Shown: positions 47,254 to 55,380 of the stretch, piece by piece
Position numbering within the stretch: the stretch's first letter is position 1
Layout: the number at the start of each line of letters is the position of its first letter
Source: Tsukamurella paurometabola
GTDB taxonomy: Bacteria > Actinomycetota > Actinomycetes > Mycobacteriales > Mycobacteriaceae
NCBI RefSeq assembly: GCF_900631615.1
Contig: NZ_LR131273.1
Span: 3,070,850 to 3,134,849, forward strand
Direction of reading: 5' to 3'
Length of the DNA stretch: 64,000 bases
The notes under the pieces: generated by a model
Seen by the model: the letters and a program-made list of their open reading frames with translations, nothing else
The model's database searches: none
Told to the model about the DNA's origin: nothing
Translations under genes and position numbers: made by a program

Positions 47254-47573
47254 CCGAGACGTCCGATGAGGACCGGAAGCTGGTGACCCTCGCGCGCGGC
47301 GCGATGGGCCGGGCGGGTACCGGACACGGCGCGGCGGTCCGGGACGTGGACGGCCGTACGTACGCGGGTGCTCCGGTGGCCCTCGCCTCACTGGCGCTGA
47401 CGGGGCTGCAGGTGGCCGTCGCCACCGCCCTGAGCTCCGGGGCCGAGGGCTTCGAGGCCGCGGTGATCGTCGGTGCGACCGACGGCACCGACCCCGGCGC
47501 CGCGGCGCTGCACGAGGTGTCCCCTGCGGCGCCGATCCTGTTGTTCGACGCTCGTGGAGAGGCCCTGACGTGA
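47250..47573 (+). CDS. Degenerate cytidine-deaminase-like protein
   Basis: 107 residues. [20 protein letters not shown] lines up with the cytidine deaminase segment G-R-T-Y-x-G-x-N-V-E-N-A-S-x-x-L-T-x-C-A-E. The substrate-binding Asn/Glu and the Cys/His-Ala-Glu zinc motif are replaced, and no PCxxC follows. It therefore should not be a deaminase. The same small gene is found before era in M. tuberculosis (Rv2365c). It is coupled to both neighbours by GTGA overlaps, which argues for a real, retained role. Confidence 0.75.
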   Translation: MTETSDEDRKLVTLARGAMGRAGTGHGAAVRDVDGRTYAGAPVALASLALTGLQVAVATALSSGAEGFEAAVIVGATDGTDPGAAALHEVSPAAPILLFDARGEALT

Positions 47574-48526
47574 CCGAAGAGATCCAGCCGCACGGCGACG
47601 GGGACGAGGACTTCCGGTCCGGTTTCGTCTGCTTCGTGGGGCGGCCCAACACGGGCAAGTCGACGCTGACCAATGCGCTGGTCGGGGCGAAGGTGGCGAT
47701 CACCAGTTCGCGTCCGCAGACCACGCGCTCGACGATCCGCGGCATCGTCAACCGGCCGGACTGCCAGCTGGTCCTCGTGGACACCCCCGGGCTGCACCGG
47801 CCGCGCACCCTGCTGGGGCAGCGCCTCAACGACCTGGTGCGCGACACCTACTCCGAGGTCGACGCGATCTGCCTGACCATCCCCGCGGACGAGAAGATCG
47901 GGCCCGGAGACCGGTACATCCTGGATCAGGTGCGGCACATGGCGCCGAGGACCACGCTCATCGGCGTGGTCACCAAGATCGACAAGGTGGGCCGCGTCCG
48001 GGTCGCGGAGCAGTTGGTGGCGGTGTCCGCGTTCCTCGGCGGCGACTGCGATGTGATCCCCGTGTCGGCGACCTCCGGCCAGCAGGTCGAGGACCTGGTG
48101 GACCTGCTCGCCTCGAAGATGGAGCCGGGTCCCGCCTTCTACCCGGACGACGAGGTCACCGACACCGACGACGACACGATGATGGCCGAGCTCATCCGCG
48201 AGGCCGCACTGGAGGGTGTGCGCGACGAGCTGCCGCATTCGCTGGCCGTCGTCATCGAGGAGGTGCTCGAACGGGAGAAGACGGAGGCGCAGGAGAAGTC
48301 GGGCAAGCCCGCGATGTTGGAGGTGCACGCGCTGCTCTACGTGGAGCGTCCCTCGCAGAAGGCGATCATCATCGGCAAGGGCGGTTCCCGGCTGAAGTCC
48401 GTGGGAACCGCGGCGCGTGAGGAGATCGAGAAGCTTCTGGGCCGGAAGGTCTACCTCTCCCTGCACGTCAAGGTCGCCAAGGACTGGCAGCGCGACCCGA
48501 AGCAGCTGGGGCGCCTGGGCTTCTAG
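47570..48526 (+). CDS. era: GTPase Era
   Basis: 318 residues. GTPase motifs: GRPNTGKSTLTNAL (P-loop, about 22-35), DTPGLHRPR and TKIDKVG. The C-terminal KH domain has IIIGKGGSRLKSVGTAAREE (about 263-282), which binds the 3' end of 16S rRNA during 30S assembly. It overlaps the preceding gene by 4 bases (GTGA). Its stop overlaps the end of a convergent unknown gene by 4 bases. Confidence 0.96.
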   Translation: MTEEIQPHGDGDEDFRSGFVCFVGRPNTGKSTLTNALVGAKVAITSSRPQTTRSTIRGIVNRPDCQLVLVDTPGLHRPRTLLGQRLNDLVRDTYSEVDAICLTIPADEKIGPGDRYILDQVRHMAPRTTLIGVVTKIDKVGRVRVAEQLVAVSAFLGGDCDVIPVSATSGQQVEDLVDLLASKMEPGPAFYPDDEVTDTDDDTMMAELIREAALEGVRDELPHSLAVVIEEVLEREKTEAQEKSGKPAMLEVHALLYVERPSQKAIIIGKGGSRLKSVGTAAREEIEKLLGRKVYLSLHVKVAKDWQRDPKQLGRLGF

Positions 48527-48750
48527 CGGCCGAGCATCCGCTGCCACCAGGTGCGACGCCTGTTCCGGTACTTCTCCGGGTCCGGCAGTGGACCCGGATC
48601 GTCGGCCCGGCCCTCGACGAAGTCGATCATCTGCTGCGGGACGGGTTCCTTGAAGTTCCGAAGACCGGTGATGACCACGCGGGTAATTGCGCGCTGGATC
48701 TCGGGGCTCTGTGGTCGTTGCCCCTGATCGAGGTGCTCGGTGTCAGTCAT
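48523..48750 (-). CDS. Small hypothetical protein, last gene of the era-recO cassette
   Basis: 75 residues, soluble and charged. It has a helical central part (EIQRAITRVVITGLRNFKEP), a Pro/Asp-rich linker and a basic aromatic end (RNRRRTWWQRMLGR). No family recognised. The ATG at 48750 overlaps the stop of the gene upstream by 4 bases. It converges on era with a 4-base overlap of stop regions, leaving no room for a terminator. Confidence 0.6.
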   Translation of the reverse strand: MTDTEHLDQGQRPQSPEIQRAITRVVITGLRNFKEPVPQQMIDFVEGRADDPGPLPDPEKYRNRRRTWWQRMLGR

Positions 48751-48875
48751 CGCTCGCCCTTCTTCACAGCGCGCTCACGTCCAGTATCGCCTCGGTACCG
48801 GGTCAACGCCAAGTGCGTGGCGATGTCCTTTTCAGTAGGTGTCGCCAGGGTTGAATCGATCAAGTCGTCGATCAC
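48747..48875 (-). CDS. Downstream half of a probably frameshifted small gene
   Basis: A 42-codon frame from GTG 48875: IDDLIDSTLATPTEKDIATHL followed by a basic end. It overlaps the upstream membrane gene by 4 bases (GTGA), so it could be a separate coupled gene. More likely it is the C-terminus of that gene: one extra base near 48893-48896 would join the frames as VADIERARDGWAVIDDLIDS, and the reading frame here is open upstream through DGWAVIDD without need for the GTG. A 67-codon version from 48950 is also possible. Confidence 0.5.
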   Translation of the reverse strand: MIDDLIDSTLATPTEKDIATHLALTRYRGDTGRERAVKKGER

Positions 48876-49048
48876 GGCCCAGCCGTCGCGGCCCGCTCGA
48901 TGTCCGCCACGTACGTGGCTCCCAACGCCCACTCGCATCGGGTCCACCACTCCTTCCTATTGTCTGCGAGCCGCTTCTGGCCGATCGTCACGATAGCGAT
49001 GATGGCGGCTGCACTGCCGACGATGATCGTGGCCCACCCCGGTGTCAT
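48872..49048 (-). CDS. Small membrane-anchored protein, apparently truncated by frameshift
   Basis: 58 residues. One N-terminal membrane helix (ATIIVGSAAAIIAIVTIG) is followed by KRLADNRKEWWTRCEWALGA. This R-x-E/K-WW-x-R-x-x-WAL pattern I associate with a widespread actinobacterial small-protein group that is normally about 100 residues long. Here the frame ends early (ERAATAGP). The expected continuation lies in the next frame. The ATG at 49048 has GGAGAGG upstream. Confidence 0.6.
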   Translation of the reverse strand: MTPGWATIIVGSAAAIIAIVTIGQKRLADNRKEWWTRCEWALGATYVADIERAATAGP

Positions 49049-49110
49049 GGCCTCTCCCCCCCCGAAGAAATCCGATGCTGCTGACATCGTGCACCGGACC
49101 GCTGACAGGT

Positions 49111-50667
49111 TCAGGAGTTCTGGTCCAGGAGCGCGGCGAGCGGGATCTCCTCGAGCTCCGAGTAGCCCACGCCGCGCCACCGGTACAAGCCCGCACCGGT
49201 TGCGACGAGGAACTCGTCGCCGTGGCACGCGACGGAGACCTGCGTGGTGTGGATCGGCGCGACCGCGACGGGTTCGAGGGTGTCTCCGTCGAGGCGTACG
49301 AGCAGCCAGAACTGCTCCTCGCTCCGGTACTCGCACGGTCCATCGAGCGGCCACCAGCCGTCGGCGCCGGTGCCGTCGGGGCGGTGACAGACGACGTACA
49401 GGTCGTTCCCGATCGTCCGCACGCTGCCGAAGCGCGGCGCGGTACGCGCGCTGCGGGTGACGGTGAGGTTGGGGCGCACGTCGAGGGCGATCGGGTCGCC
49501 GAACATGCCCCCGGTGAAGACGCGCGGCGGCGCACCGCCGAAGCCGTCGGGGTTGGGGCCGACGTCGTCGAGCACAGGCCCGACGGTGATCTCGCCCGCC
49601 TCGCCTACGCGTACCAGGCGGTGGGTGCGGTCCTCGGGCGCCATTTCGCCGTTGCACGTGAGAAGGAGGAAGCCGGACTCGGTGGCGATGCCCCACTCCG
49701 GGGCGTCGCCCGAGTAGAGGGACTCACCCACTTCGGCATCGCCGATGCCGATCCGATACAGCTGCACGATGTTCCGATCTTCGCGCAGGGCGATCAGCGC
49801 GGTGTCACCGCCGTCGATGACGGAGTCGACCGGCGAGGTCGACACGTGAGTGACGGCCCCGTCGGCGATCCGGAACACCCCGTCCGACCTGAACGCCCAA
49901 CAGGCGCCCTCGCAGGCCCACACGGTCGGGATCTCGTAGGCGTCCTTCGTCGTCACCGCGCCGGGCAGGAGGTGCTCCGTCGGTGCGTTCTCGTCGGCCA
50001 GGTCGAGCGCCACCACGATCGGCAGCGTGCTGTCGATGACCCAGGACCGATCACCGTCGACGGCTACGGAATCCGGGCTGATGCGCGGCTGTGGTGCCGT
50101 GAGCGGTGCATCTGCGAGGTCCAGGTCGACGACGGCCGCGAACTCGTACCGGTGCTCGTGGTCGTCAGTGACGGATGAATCGAGCCATTGAGGGCAGGCG
50201 GTGACATCGCGGTATTCGTACGTGCCGGGGACATGGACGAAGGGCTCGGTGTCGGTGGTCCGTCGAGCCAGCACGGACGCGACCCGAACCCGCAGAATCC
50301 GACCCCGTACTCGGATCGGATTCGGGTGGTAGACGTAGTCGGCGTAGACGGTGCCCCGCACGCGGACTGGCCCGATAACCGGGCGAGGGGCGCCCCATGA
50401 CACCTCCCACCCCATGCCCCGCAGCGTGGTCGGCCACCGCATGCGCCGGTCATCGTCACGGCCGGTGACAGACGGTGCACCGCGGGGAATCGCCTCGGCG
50501 GAGAGCTCTGTGACCCCCGCGTCGCTGGGGTCCGGAACGCCCTCCTCGCGGAAACCGATCACGTACTCGCCGATCTCGCCGACCACGGGAGGCGGCGGTG
50601 ATCCGTCGCTCAACATCCAGCTCGCAAGGCTGACGCGCAGCGGCACCGAGGCGGTGGGCTCCGTCAT
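49111..50667 (-). CDS. Large unknown protein: paralogous N-domain plus propeller-like repeats
   Basis: 518 residues. The N-terminal 190 (from PPPPVVGEIGEYVIGF to FAAVVDLDLADAP) repeat the whole of the neighbouring 184-residue protein at about one-third identity by eye. The remaining 320 residues consist of successive beta-rich units such as SVAVDGDRSWVIDSTLPIVV, CWAFRSDGVFRIADG, FLLLTCNGEM and EFLVATGAGLYRWRG, which suggest a beta-propeller. There is no signal peptide or membrane helix. ATG 50667 overlaps the upstream stop by 4 bases. Function unknown. Confidence 0.7.
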   Translation of the reverse strand: MTEPTASVPLRVSLASWMLSDGSPPPPVVGEIGEYVIGFREEGVPDPSDAGVTELSAEAIPRGAPSVTGRDDDRRMRWPTTLRGMGWEVSWGAPRPVIGPVRVRGTVYADYVYHPNPIRVRGRILRVRVASVLARRTTDTEPFVHVPGTYEYRDVTACPQWLDSSVTDDHEHRYEFAAVVDLDLADAPLTAPQPRISPDSVAVDGDRSWVIDSTLPIVVALDLADENAPTEHLLPGAVTTKDAYEIPTVWACEGACWAFRSDGVFRIADGAVTHVSTSPVDSVIDGGDTALIALREDRNIVQLYRIGIGDAEVGESLYSGDAPEWGIATESGFLLLTCNGEMAPEDRTHRLVRVGEAGEITVGPVLDDVGPNPDGFGGAPPRVFTGGMFGDPIALDVRPNLTVTRSARTAPRFGSVRTIGNDLYVVCHRPDGTGADGWWPLDGPCEYRSEEQFWLLVRLDGDTLEPVAVAPIHTTQVSVACHGDEFLVATGAGLYRWRGVGYSELEEIPLAALLDQNS

Positions 50668-51218
50668 GACGCCGATCCGGATTCGCCGGGGTCGGTGAGA
50701 TCGAGGTCCACGATGACGGCCCAGTCGAAGCGACTGCCCCCAGGAGTGGGTGTCTCGTCGTCGTACCTCCTCGGCGCGGCCCCGACGTCGCGGTGGCGGA
50801 TCGTCCCCGGAATCGGGCGCCAGGCCTGCCTGCCTCCAGGATCTCCCGGCCAGGGTTCGAGGCGCATCTCGACCGACTCGATGCGGACCCGGATCACACG
50901 TCCCCGCACGTCGGGCGTGCCCATGTGATTGGCGTGGAATGTGCCGTGCAGCCGAACCGGGCCGTTCACTGGAGCTGTTCCGTGCGCCTCGTACCTCCAA
51001 CCGGGGCCGGAGTACACCGTCGGCCAGCGGCGCAGCCCGTCGACGGCGATGTAGGAGCTGCCGGTGACCGTTGCCGTCGCTTCGATGTCGACGACGGCGG
51101 TGTCGTCCGAGTGGGCGACGTCCTCAACGGCGAAGAAAATGAGCGGGTACTCGCCGATGTCGCCGACGACGGGAGGGTCGATGCTGTCGTCCTCGATGTC
51201 CCAGGTGTTGATCACCAC
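50664..51218 (-). CDS. Unknown protein, single copy of the paralogous domain
   Basis: 184 residues from GTG 51218 (VVINTWDIEDDSIDPPVVGDIGEY split near residue 20). It corresponds to the N-terminal domain of the next gene: VVG-x-IGEY, RWPT-x-x-x-G-x-G-W, PV-x-GPVR-x-x-GT, VRGR-x-x-RVR, PGT-x-x-x-RDV and VDLDL-x-D are shared in order. Start uncertain: GTG 51215 and ATG 51269 are in frame, and none has a clear ribosome site. It is the first gene of the leftward cassette, divergent from recO. No known family. Confidence 0.65.
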   Translation of the reverse strand: MVINTWDIEDDSIDPPVVGDIGEYPLIFFAVEDVAHSDDTAVVDIEATATVTGSSYIAVDGLRRWPTVYSGPGWRYEAHGTAPVNGPVRLHGTFHANHMGTPDVRGRVIRVRIESVEMRLEPWPGDPGGRQAWRPIPGTIRHRDVGAAPRRYDDETPTPGGSRFDWAVIVDLDLTDPGESGSAS

Positions 51219-51242
51219 TTGGAAGACGCGGCGCGTTTGGCA

Positions 51243-51254
51243 TGTCACATGACA
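51243..51254. promoter_or_regulatory. Palindrome in front of the era-recO cassette
   Basis: TGTCACATGACA (arms TGTCA/TGACA around CA) lies 24 bases upstream of the GTG at 51218, within a locally A+T-rich patch (51241-51270). It may be part of the cassette promoter or an operator. Confidence 0.35.
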
Positions 51255-51327
51255 AGTACAACATGGCATTGAGGTGTGGGAGCGTCGATCGCGCCGGATG
51301 TCCGGCGGGGGTGGGATGATGTTCTGC

Positions 51328-52125
51328 ATGAGGTCGTACCGGGACAGCGCTGTGGTGCTGCGGCAGCACAAGCTGGGGGAGGCCGACTACATCCTCACCC
51401 TGCTGACCCGGGACAACGGCCTGGTCCGCGCCGTCGCGAAGGGGGTGCGCCGGCCGCGGTCGCGGTTCGGCGCCCGGCTGGAGCTGTTCGCGCACGTCGA
51501 CCTGCAGCTGCACCCCGGCCGCAACCTGGACATGGTGACGCAGGTGCACTCCATCGCCGCCTACTCGGGTGACCTGGCCGGCGACTACGGCCGCTACACC
51601 ACGGCCTGCGCGGTGATCGAGACGGCGGAACGGCTCGCGGGCGAGGAGCGGGCACCGGCGCTGGAGTTGCACCGGCTCACCGTCGGCGCGCTGCGCGCCA
51701 TCGCGGCCGGCGTGCGCGACCGCGACCTGGTGCTGATCTCGTTCCTGCTGCGTGCCATGGAGTCGGCGGGCTGGGCGCCCGCCCTCACGATCTGCGCCCG
51801 CTGCGGCGACGAAGGACCCCACCGTGCCTTTCACGTGGCTGCGGGCGGCGCCGTCTGCGTGCACTGCCGTCCGTCGGGATCGGCGGTGCCCGGGCAGGGG
51901 GTGCTGGACCTGATGGCGGCGCTGGCCCGGGCCGATTTCGACTTCGCCGAGACCACGGGCGAGCGGGTGCGCAGGCAGGCCAACGGGCTCGCCGCCGCGC
52001 ACCTACAGTGGCACGTGGGGCGGCAGCTGCGGTCGCTGCCCATGATCGAGCGGCACGCGCCGCACAGTCCGGCCCTCGCGGCCGGTGAGAGGGAGGTCGA
52101 CGGTGCCGGGACTGCGGCGGGGTAG
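51328..52125 (+). CDS. recO: DNA repair protein RecO
   Basis: 265 residues. The N-terminal OB fold [20 protein letters not shown] and [21 protein letters not shown] is followed by the C-terminal domain with a zinc-type [14 protein letters not shown] ... CVHC. RecO loads RecA onto SSB-coated DNA with RecR. ATG 51328 is chosen by homology; ATGs at 51316 and 51319 are in frame and closer to GGGGGTGGG. It is divergent from the unknown cassette. Confidence 0.93.
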   Translation: MRSYRDSAVVLRQHKLGEADYILTLLTRDNGLVRAVAKGVRRPRSRFGARLELFAHVDLQLHPGRNLDMVTQVHSIAAYSGDLAGDYGRYTTACAVIETAERLAGEERAPALELHRLTVGALRAIAAGVRDRDLVLISFLLRAMESAGWAPALTICARCGDEGPHRAFHVAAGGAVCVHCRPSGSAVPGQGVLDLMAALARADFDFAETTGERVRRQANGLAAAHLQWHVGRQLRSLPMIERHAPHSPALAAGEREVDGAGTAAG

Positions 52126-52921
52126 GTCCAAGACTGCGGGAACCGGCGCGGGGGCTCCGGTCACCGTCCGCCCCCCGGACCCGCACCCCTCGGGGGCGAC
52201 GCCGCCGGAGATCCCCGCGGAACTGGTGCCGAACCACGTCGCCCTGGTCATGGATGGCAACGGCCGCTGGGCCAAGGAGCGAGGCATGGCCCGCACCGAG
52301 GGCCACAAGCGCGGCGAGGCCGTGCTCATGGACACGGTCTGCGGGTGCATCGAGATCGGTGTGAAACAGCTGTCGGCGTACGCCTTCTCCACGGAGAACT
52401 GGTCGCGCAGCCCCGAGGAGGTGCGCTTCCTCATGGGCTTCAACCGCGACGTGATCCGCCGCCGTCGCGACGAGATGCATGAGATGGGTGTCCGTGTGAA
52501 GTGGGCGGGACGCCGGCCGCGCCTGTGGCGCAGCGTGATCAAGGAGCTCGAGGTCGCCGAGGAGCTCACCAGGGACAACACCGTCATGACGCTCACGATG
52601 TGCGTCAACTACGGCGGTCGGGCCGAGATCGTCGATGCCACAAGGGAGATCGCTCGCCGCGCGGCGGCGGGGGAGATCAGTCCCGATCACATCACCGAGC
52701 AGTCCTTCCAGCACTACCTGTACCAGCCCGACATGCCCGATGTGGACTTGTTCCTGCGGCCGTCCGGCGAGAAGCGCAGCTCGAACTTCCTGCTGTGGGA
52801 GAGCGCCTACGCCGAGTACGTCTACCAGGACACCCTGTTCCCGGACTTCGACCGGCGGAATCTCTGGGAAGCGTGCCTCGAGTACGCGAAGCGCGACCGC
52901 CGGTTCGGCGGCGCGCAGTGA
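52103..52921 (+). CDS. uppS: Decaprenyl diphosphate synthase (cis-prenyltransferase)
   Basis: 272 residues. Motifs: [23 protein letters not shown] begins near residue 46 (diphosphate-binding Asp), [17 protein letters not shown], and the end [16 protein letters not shown]. It makes the polyprenyl carrier for peptidoglycan and arabinogalactan. GTG 52103 is preferred because GGGAGG lies seven bases upstream; it overlaps the end of recO by 23 bases. Product length (decaprenyl) is inferred from the mycobacterial orthologue Rv2361c. Confidence 0.94.
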   Translation: MPGLRRGRSKTAGTGAGAPVTVRPPDPHPSGATPPEIPAELVPNHVALVMDGNGRWAKERGMARTEGHKRGEAVLMDTVCGCIEIGVKQLSAYAFSTENWSRSPEEVRFLMGFNRDVIRRRRDEMHEMGVRVKWAGRRPRLWRSVIKELEVAEELTRDNTVMTLTMCVNYGGRAEIVDATREIARRAAAGEISPDHITEQSFQHYLYQPDMPDVDLFLRPSGEKRSSNFLLWESAYAEYVYQDTLFPDFDRRNLWEACLEYAKRDRRFGGAQ

Positions 52922-53325
52922 CGGCGCAGGATCCCCGGCTCGACGCGCTGCGCTCGCGACTGGAATCCGCACTGGCCGACGGGGTGGTGCTGCGCCGTGA
53001 CGAGAATCAGGCCGTGCTGGTCGATTTCGGTGAGACGCCCGCGTCGGTGCAGGTCTTCGAACTCGCTCGCGACGTGGACGTCTACTCGCTGACCCAGGTG
53101 GTGGCCTGGGACCTCGCGCTGACCGATGAGCTCCGCGACGACGTCCGGACGGTGGCGGAGGGGGTTCAGTTCGGTTCGCTGCGGCTGATGGAGCGGGAGG
53201 TCTCCGCCGATCTGGTCCTGCACTACAGCTTCCCGGCGGGCACCCTCGCCGGGGAGGCGCTGCGCGAGTTCGTGCTGTTCGTGCTCGCCCAGGGCGTCGA
53301 CGCGCGCCGCCGCCTCGTCGGCTGA
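52918..53325 (+). CDS. Conserved hypothetical protein (Rv2360c-like)
   Basis: 135 residues, soluble alpha/beta. Its GTG start overlaps the uppS stop by 4 bases. Sequence features: an N-terminal helix ([18 protein letters not shown]), beta strands ([20 protein letters not shown]) and a C-terminal helix. The overall pattern recalls YbjN/type III chaperone-like folds (guess). Its place after uppS matches Rv2360c of M. tuberculosis. Function unknown. Confidence 0.72.
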   Translation: MTAQDPRLDALRSRLESALADGVVLRRDENQAVLVDFGETPASVQVFELARDVDVYSLTQVVAWDLALTDELRDDVRTVAEGVQFGSLRLMEREVSADLVLHYSFPAGTLAGEALREFVLFVLAQGVDARRRLVG

Positions 53326-53356
53326 CGGCGCGCGCCGCACTCCTCGTCGGGGACGG

Positions 53357-54352
53357 TCAGGGGCGCAGCAGCACCTTGCCGACGCGGCCCGGGCGACCGC
53401 TCGCCGCTGCGGCCGAGGAGATCTCGTCGAGCGGGTACACCCCGTCGACCGGAAGTGCGAGGGTGCCGGCGGCGACGCCGCGCACGACCTCACTCATGAG
53501 CTCTGCCCGCTTGCCGGGATCCATCTCCTGGCTCACGGTGCGACCCCAGAAGCCCTTGACCACGATCTCCTTGAAGATCGCGACGTTGACCGGGATCTCC
53601 AGCATCGCGCCCTCGCCCGGGTTCGTCGCGCTCATCGCACCGAACGACACGAGGGTGCCGCGCTGGCCGAGCAGGAGAGCGAGCTGCGTGCTCGCCGCGC
53701 CGCCGATCGAATCGACGGCGGCGGCGTAGCCGGCCTCCCCCGCCAGCTCCTTGGCACGGTCGCGCCAGCCCTCGGTATCGGTGGCGATCACGTTCGTCAC
53801 GCCGAAGGTCGCGAGCTCGTCGATGGCGGCGGACCGTCGGACCAGGCCCGTGACGTTGACGCCCCGGGCGGTCGCCAGCTGCGCCAGCAGGCGCCCGACC
53901 ATGCCGTTCGCGGTGTTCTGCACGATCCACTGACCGGGCTGGACGTTGAGGTAGTCGAGGAGGCTGATCGCGCTGAACGGCATCGAGAACAGCTGTGCTG
54001 CGGCCTCGTCGGAGATCTCCCCGGGCACGGGGAGGAGGCCCGCGGCGCCGGCGACGAAGTACTCGGCCCAGGTGCCGAACGCGGAACCGGTGGCGACGCG
54101 CTGGCCGACGGTGAACCCCTCGACGCCCTCGCCGAGGGCGTCGATGACGCCGACGGCCTCGGAGCCGGAGGCGGCGGGGAGGGCGGGCTTGTAGCCGTAG
54201 TCGCCCTTCACGGTCCACAGGTCGTGATTGTGGATCGGGGCGAGCAGGGTGCGGATCCGCACCTGCCCGGGCCGCGGCTCGGGCAGCGGGACCTCACGGA
54301 CGGTCAGGACGCTCGCGGGGTCGCCGAACTCGTCCTGGATCAGTGCACGCAT
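53357..54352 (-). CDS. Zinc-independent quinone oxidoreductase-like dehydrogenase
   Basis: 331 residues, MDR superfamily. An N-terminal GroES-like domain (HNHDLWTVKGDYGYKP, GSEAVGVIDALGEGV) and a Rossmann domain (NTANGMVGRLLAQLATARG) are visible. The structural and catalytic zinc cysteines are absent, as in quinone oxidoreductase and enoyl reductases. It is the third gene of ohrR-ohr-qor, spaced 31 bases from ohr, so it probably deals with products of peroxide stress. Confidence 0.85.
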   Translation of the reverse strand: MRALIQDEFGDPASVLTVREVPLPEPRPGQVRIRTLLAPIHNHDLWTVKGDYGYKPALPAASGSEAVGVIDALGEGVEGFTVGQRVATGSAFGTWAEYFVAGAAGLLPVPGEISDEAAAQLFSMPFSAISLLDYLNVQPGQWIVQNTANGMVGRLLAQLATARGVNVTGLVRRSAAIDELATFGVTNVIATDTEGWRDRAKELAGEAGYAAAVDSIGGAASTQLALLLGQRGTLVSFGAMSATNPGEGAMLEIPVNVAIFKEIVVKGFWGRTVSQEMDPGKRAELMSEVVRGVAAGTLALPVDGVYPLDEISSAAAASGRPGRVGKVLLRP

Positions 54353-54383
54353 GGGTGTCTCCTTGATGGGGTGGTGGGGAAGG

Positions 54384-54806
54384 TCAGTCGTCGGCGACGG
54401 TGACGGTCACGTCGATGTTGCCGCGCACGGCGTTCGAGTACGGGCACACCTGGTGCGCCGCGTCCGCGAGGGCCTGGGCGGCGTCGTGCTCGACATCGGG
54501 AATGACCACTTCGAGCGCAACGGTCAGGCCGAAACCGCCGGAGCCGTTGGGGCCGATGCCCACCCGGGCGCCGACGCTGGAGTCGCCGAGTGCGACCTTC
54601 TGCGTGCGCGCGACCATCTGCAGGGCGGAGTGGAAGCACGCGGCGTAACCCGCGGCGAAGAGCTGCTCGGGATTGGCGCCGTCACCGGACCCGCCCATCT
54701 CCTTCGGGATCGCGAGCTGGAGGTCGACGCGGCCGTCGTCGGTGCGGGTGCGGCCGTCGCGGCCGGCGCCGGTGGCGATGGCCTCGGCGGTGTACACGGT
54801 GTTCAT
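54384..54806 (-). CDS. ohr: Organic hydroperoxide resistance protein
   Basis: 140 residues, OsmC/Ohr fold. The redox pair is Cys57 (AACFHSALQMVA) and Cys121 (VCPYSNAVRGN). The catalytic Arg is in the N-terminal region (GRTRTDDGRVD), and Glu in NPEQLFAAGYAACF belongs to the active site. It reduces organic peroxides using lipoyl thiols. ATG 54806 set by homology. It lies 31 bases after ohrR. Confidence 0.93.
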   Translation of the reverse strand: MNTVYTAEAIATGAGRDGRTRTDDGRVDLQLAIPKEMGGSGDGANPEQLFAAGYAACFHSALQMVARTQKVALGDSSVGARVGIGPNGSGGFGLTVALEVVIPDVEHDAAQALADAAHQVCPYSNAVRGNIDVTVTVADD

Positions 54807-54837
54807 TCGGTGGTTCCTCCTGGAACGGTTCGGTGGA

Positions 54838-55263
54838 TCAGGCGTGTGCTGCGCAGAAGCGGTTCGCCAGGTCGCGGAGCGCGATCGCGTCCTCCACGGG
54901 CAGGTTGAAGCCCTCGTAGACCCGGCGGCGCGCCGCGTCGACGCGCGGCCGCAGTGCACGGCCCGCGTCGGTGACGTGGACGGTGACCAGGCGCTCGTCG
55001 GCCTGGTCGCGGCGGCGTTCGAGGAGGTCCGCGGCCTCGAGCCGGCGGATCAGCGGCGACAGGGTGCCACTGTCGAGGCGCAGGCGTTCGCCGAGTGCCG
55101 AGACGGTGACGCCGTCGTGCTCCCACAGTGCGAGCAGCGTGACGTACTGGGTGTACGTGAGCCCGAGAGCCGACAACTCCTCGCGGTAGGCGCCCGATGC
55201 CACGCGTGCGGCCGAGTAGAGCGCGAAGCACAGCTGCTCGTCCAGGGTCTGATTCGCTTCCAC
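54838..55263 (-). CDS. ohrR: Organic hydroperoxide-sensing MarR regulator
   Basis: 141 residues. The reactive cysteine expected near the N-terminus is Cys12 in DEQLCFALYSAAR. The partner tyrosines are in LGLTYTQYVTLLALWEHDG. The winged helix follows (LRLDSGTLSPLIRRLEAADLLERRR). Oxidation of Cys12 by organic peroxide should release it from DNA and induce ohr. Two palindromes lie right upstream of the start. Confidence 0.92.
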   Translation of the reverse strand: MEANQTLDEQLCFALYSAARVASGAYREELSALGLTYTQYVTLLALWEHDGVTVSALGERLRLDSGTLSPLIRRLEAADLLERRRDQADERLVTVHVTDAGRALRPRVDAARRRVYEGFNLPVEDAIALRDLANRFCAAHA

Positions 55264-55270
55264 CTCTTTA

Positions 55271-55301
55271 TAATTGCACGCAATTAAGTTGTGAACAACT
55301 T
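55271..55301. promoter_or_regulatory. Two adjoining palindromes, candidate OhrR operators
   Basis: TAATTGCACGCAATTA (55271-55286) has arms TAATTGC/GCAATTA around two bases. AAGTTGTGAACAACTT (55286-55301) has arms AAGTTGT/ACAACTT around two bases. They share one base. The first lies 8 bases upstream of the ohrR start codon. The A+T-rich AATT core recalls OhrR boxes of other bacteria. They also lie upstream of alkB (173 bases away), so an effect on that promoter is possible but less likely. Confidence 0.6.
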
Positions 55302-55380
55302 AGATCGGGCCGATTGTACGAACGCGGCGCCCGTGTCTACCTGGGCGTTTACATATCAGGCAAAAATGTCCATCGTTTGC

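Noticed and set aside
44956-47847. 963-codon open frame on the minus strand opposite phoH-ybeY-CBS protein-era
   Set aside because: It is antisense to four well-conserved coupled genes and shows no domain; a typical GC-rich shadow.
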